Positions 3,983-5,670 of a stretch of DNA of 5,670 nt are shown piece by piece. The DNA lies in the NCBI GenBank assembly GCA_947587775.1, contig CANPYD010000070.1:1-5670 (forward strand). Direction: 5' to 3'. The DNA is from an uncultured Clostridia bacterium (GTDB taxonomy: Bacteria > Bacillota > Clostridia > Christensenellales > Borkfalkiaceae). How positions within the stretch are numbered: position 1 is the first letter of the stretch; each line of letters begins with the position of its first letter. Below the pieces are notes generated by a model. It did not search any database. It saw only the letters and a list, made by a program, of their open reading frames with translations, and was not told the DNA's origin. The translations under genes and the position numbers were made by a program.

Positions 3983-5670
3983 TTACCTCAATTCGGCGTG
4001 GAGATTGTGACTGAGGTTGCCGACGATCTTGTTGAAGAAGCCGTCCACCGTTTCGGGAGACAGGGGCTTTTCGGCGCCCGCGTCGGCAGCGAAGGTCAGG
4101 CGGAACGCCATGCTCTTCTTCCCGTCGCCGAGCTTTTTATCGCGGTAAACATCGAACAGTTCCGCCTTTTTCACGGCTTTGCAGGCGCGGCGGATGCACT
4201 CCGTCATCTCCGCGCAGGTCACGCTCTCGTCGACGACGACGGCAAGGTCGCGCTCGACGTCGGGGAACTTGGGCGGATTGTGATAGTCGAGATCCTTCGC
4301 GAATTTCCGCTTCATCGCGTCATAATCGAGCTCCGCGACATAGACTTTACGCTCGAGTGCGAGCTCTGCCGCGATCGCGGGGTGCAGTTCGCCGAGGAAG
4401 CCGACTTCCTTTTCGCCCATCACGACCGCCGCCGACACGCCGGGGTGCAAAAACGGCTTATCCGTACGGACGAAAGAAAGTTTAAGCTCAAACGCTTCGG
4501 CGATCGCCTCGACCGCCCCCTTGAGGTCGAAAAAGTCGCCCTTGCCCCAAAGGGCGATGACAGCCTTTTTGCGCTCCTCTGGCAGTTCTTTGAGGGGGAG
4601 TTCTTGGGCATGGTATACGTTTGCGAGCTCGAAGAGCATTCCGCTTTCGTTGCCGCGGCGGACGTTCCGCACCACGTTTTGCAGCATGCTCGGAAGCAAG
4701 ATCGTCCGCATGACGGAGAGCTCTTCGCTGATCGGGTTCAGAATTTTGACGGCGTTGCGCTCGGGAGCGTCCGCGGGAAGGCGGAGAAGATCGAGATCTT
4801 TCGGGGAATAGAAGGAATAATTGCACGCTTCCATGTATCCCTCGTGCTGTAACACACGCTTGAATTTGAGTTCGGTCTTCTGCGCGGGGGTGAGTCCGCC
4901 GCGCGTGACGGTGGCGTTCTTTAAGAACGTGGGCGTGAGATGTTCATACCCGTACATGCGGATGACTTCCTCGGCAAGGTCGGGCACACCGTCCACGTCT
5001 TCGCGATACAGCGGCACCGTGACGGAAAATGAGGCACCCATGTCCGAGACCTCAAACTCCAAGCGCTCCAAAATAGCGTTGACTTCCTCTTTGGGGACAT
5101 GGATCCCGAGGAGCGAATCGATGTCGGCATATGCCGCGGAAAGCGTCTTTTTCCCGGGTGCTTTCCCGTCTTTGTCCCCCGCAATGACGTCGATATGATA
5201 GGTCGTCGGAGTGCCGCAGCCGAGCTCTTCGGTGAGGTGCAGGGCGCGCTGCATGGCGACTTCGGGCGTCTGCATGTCCACTCCCTTTTCGAACCTCGCC
5301 GAGGAATCCGAACGCTGTCCGAGGGCGCGGGAAGTCTTTCTCACATTGTCGCGGGCGAAGCGCGCCGCCTCGAAGAACACCTCGGTCGTGTCGGGACGGA
5401 TCTCGCTGTTGAGCCCGCCCATGATCCCCGCGAGCGCAACGGGGCGTTCCCCGTCGCAGATGAGCAGATTTTCGGGGTGAAGGGTGAACTCCTTTTCGTC
5501 GAGGGTGACGATCTTTTCTCCCTCCGCGGCGCGGCGCACGACGATCTCCCCGCCGCTCAAAAATCTCTTATCGAAGGCGTGCATGGGCTGCCCCAGCTCC
5601 AAGAGCACATAGTTCGTGATGTCTACCATATTGGAAATGGAGCGCAGCCCCAACAGCGCGAGCCGCCGCC
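3983..5670 (-). CDS. Phenylalanine--tRNA ligase beta subunit, C-terminal part (partial)
   Basis: The visible 561 residues are the C-terminal two-thirds of an approximately 800-aa protein; the frame stays open to the window edge (residues RRLAL precede GLRSIS), so the 5' end lies outside. PheT pairs with PheS as an alpha2-beta2 enzyme that charges tRNA-Phe in the cytoplasm. Order in visible numbering: the B3/B4 editing region (1 to about 130) with LGQPMHAFD (25-33), GIMGG and the FFEAARF glutamate (100); the B5 domain (about 170-240) with REDVDGVPDLAEEVIRMYGY; the catalytic-like core (about 245-450) with LNPISEELSVMRTILLPSML; and the C-terminal FDX-ACB tRNA-binding domain (about 468-561) with PPKFPDVERDLAVVV and the ending HAELR. 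No break or missing domain is seen. pheS is expected upstream, to the right of the window, in the usual pheST operon (inference). Confidence 0.97.
   Translation of the reverse strand, partial: RRLALLGLRSISNMVDITNYVLLELGQPMHAFDKRFLSGGEIVVRRAAEGEKIVTLDEKEFTLHPENLLICDGERPVALAGIMGGLNSEIRPDTTEVFFEAARFARDNVRKTSRALGQRSDSSARFEKGVDMQTPEVAMQRALHLTEELGCGTPTTYHIDVIAGDKDGKAPGKKTLSAAYADIDSLLGIHVPKEEVNAILERLEFEVSDMGASFSVTVPLYREDVDGVPDLAEEVIRMYGYEHLTPTFLKNATVTRGGLTPAQKTELKFKRVLQHEGYMEACNYSFYSPKDLDLLRLPADAPERNAVKILNPISEELSVMRTILLPSMLQNVVRNVRRGNESGMLFELANVYHAQELPLKELPEERKKAVIALWGKGDFFDLKGAVEAIAEAFELKLSFVRTDKPFLHPGVSAAVVMGEKEVGFLGELHPAIAAELALERKVYVAELDYDAMKRKFAKDLDYHNPPKFPDVERDLAVVVDESVTCAEMTECIRRACKAVKKAELFDVYRDKKLGDGKKSMAFRLTFAADAGAEKPLSPETVDGFFNKIVGNLSHNLHAELR

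Noticed and set aside
3746..4852. A 368-aa open frame on the plus strand
   Set aside because: It runs through the terminator and repeat and then antisense to pheT. It has no SD sequence, and its composition is that expected of the complement of a GC-rich gene.

Overview
The window looks like chromosomal DNA of a moderately GC-rich, probably uncultured Clostridia-type Firmicute. This is inference: canonical SD sequences (AGGAGG type), TTGACA/TATAAT promoters, strong Rho-independent terminators, gene content typical of the group, and intergenic 'REP-like' hairpin repeats of a style common in gut Clostridia. No rRNA, tRNA, CRISPR array, transposase or integrase gene was seen.

Layout. 1-511 has no gene but is dense in inverted repeats. 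512-1174 (minus) is a hemolysin III/PAQR-like seven-helix membrane protein with its own promoter. 1401-1682 (minus) is a 93-aa zinc-ribbon protein with a C-terminal membrane anchor, ended by a strong terminator. A 159-bp divergent region carries two back-to-back promoters; rightward lies a 340-aa DUF697/YcjF-like membrane protein (1842-2864, plus). 2865-3295 is a repeat island: terminator cassette, a 136-bp element with 17-bp terminal inverted repeats, and a 128-bp repeat preceded by a tandem copy of its first 41 bp. 3296-3749 is a compact divergent pair: an 80-aa XRE-type regulator (minus) and a 44-aa small protein (plus), around a promoter region with three related 15-bp palindromic operators. 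3753-3973 is a second repeat island with near-identical copies of the terminator cassette and the 128-bp repeat in the same orientation. 3983-5670 (minus) is the C-terminal part of pheT, running off the right edge.

How they work together. The housekeeping genes are unrelated singletons, each with its own signals. The most interesting unit is the XRE/44-aa pair: a near-consensus promoter drives the small gene and is overlaid by operators that also cover the regulator's start codon, so it reads as an autoregulated repressor switch. It sits between direct repeats that could mark it as a discrete, possibly movable or deletable module. The function of the 44-aa protein is unknown.
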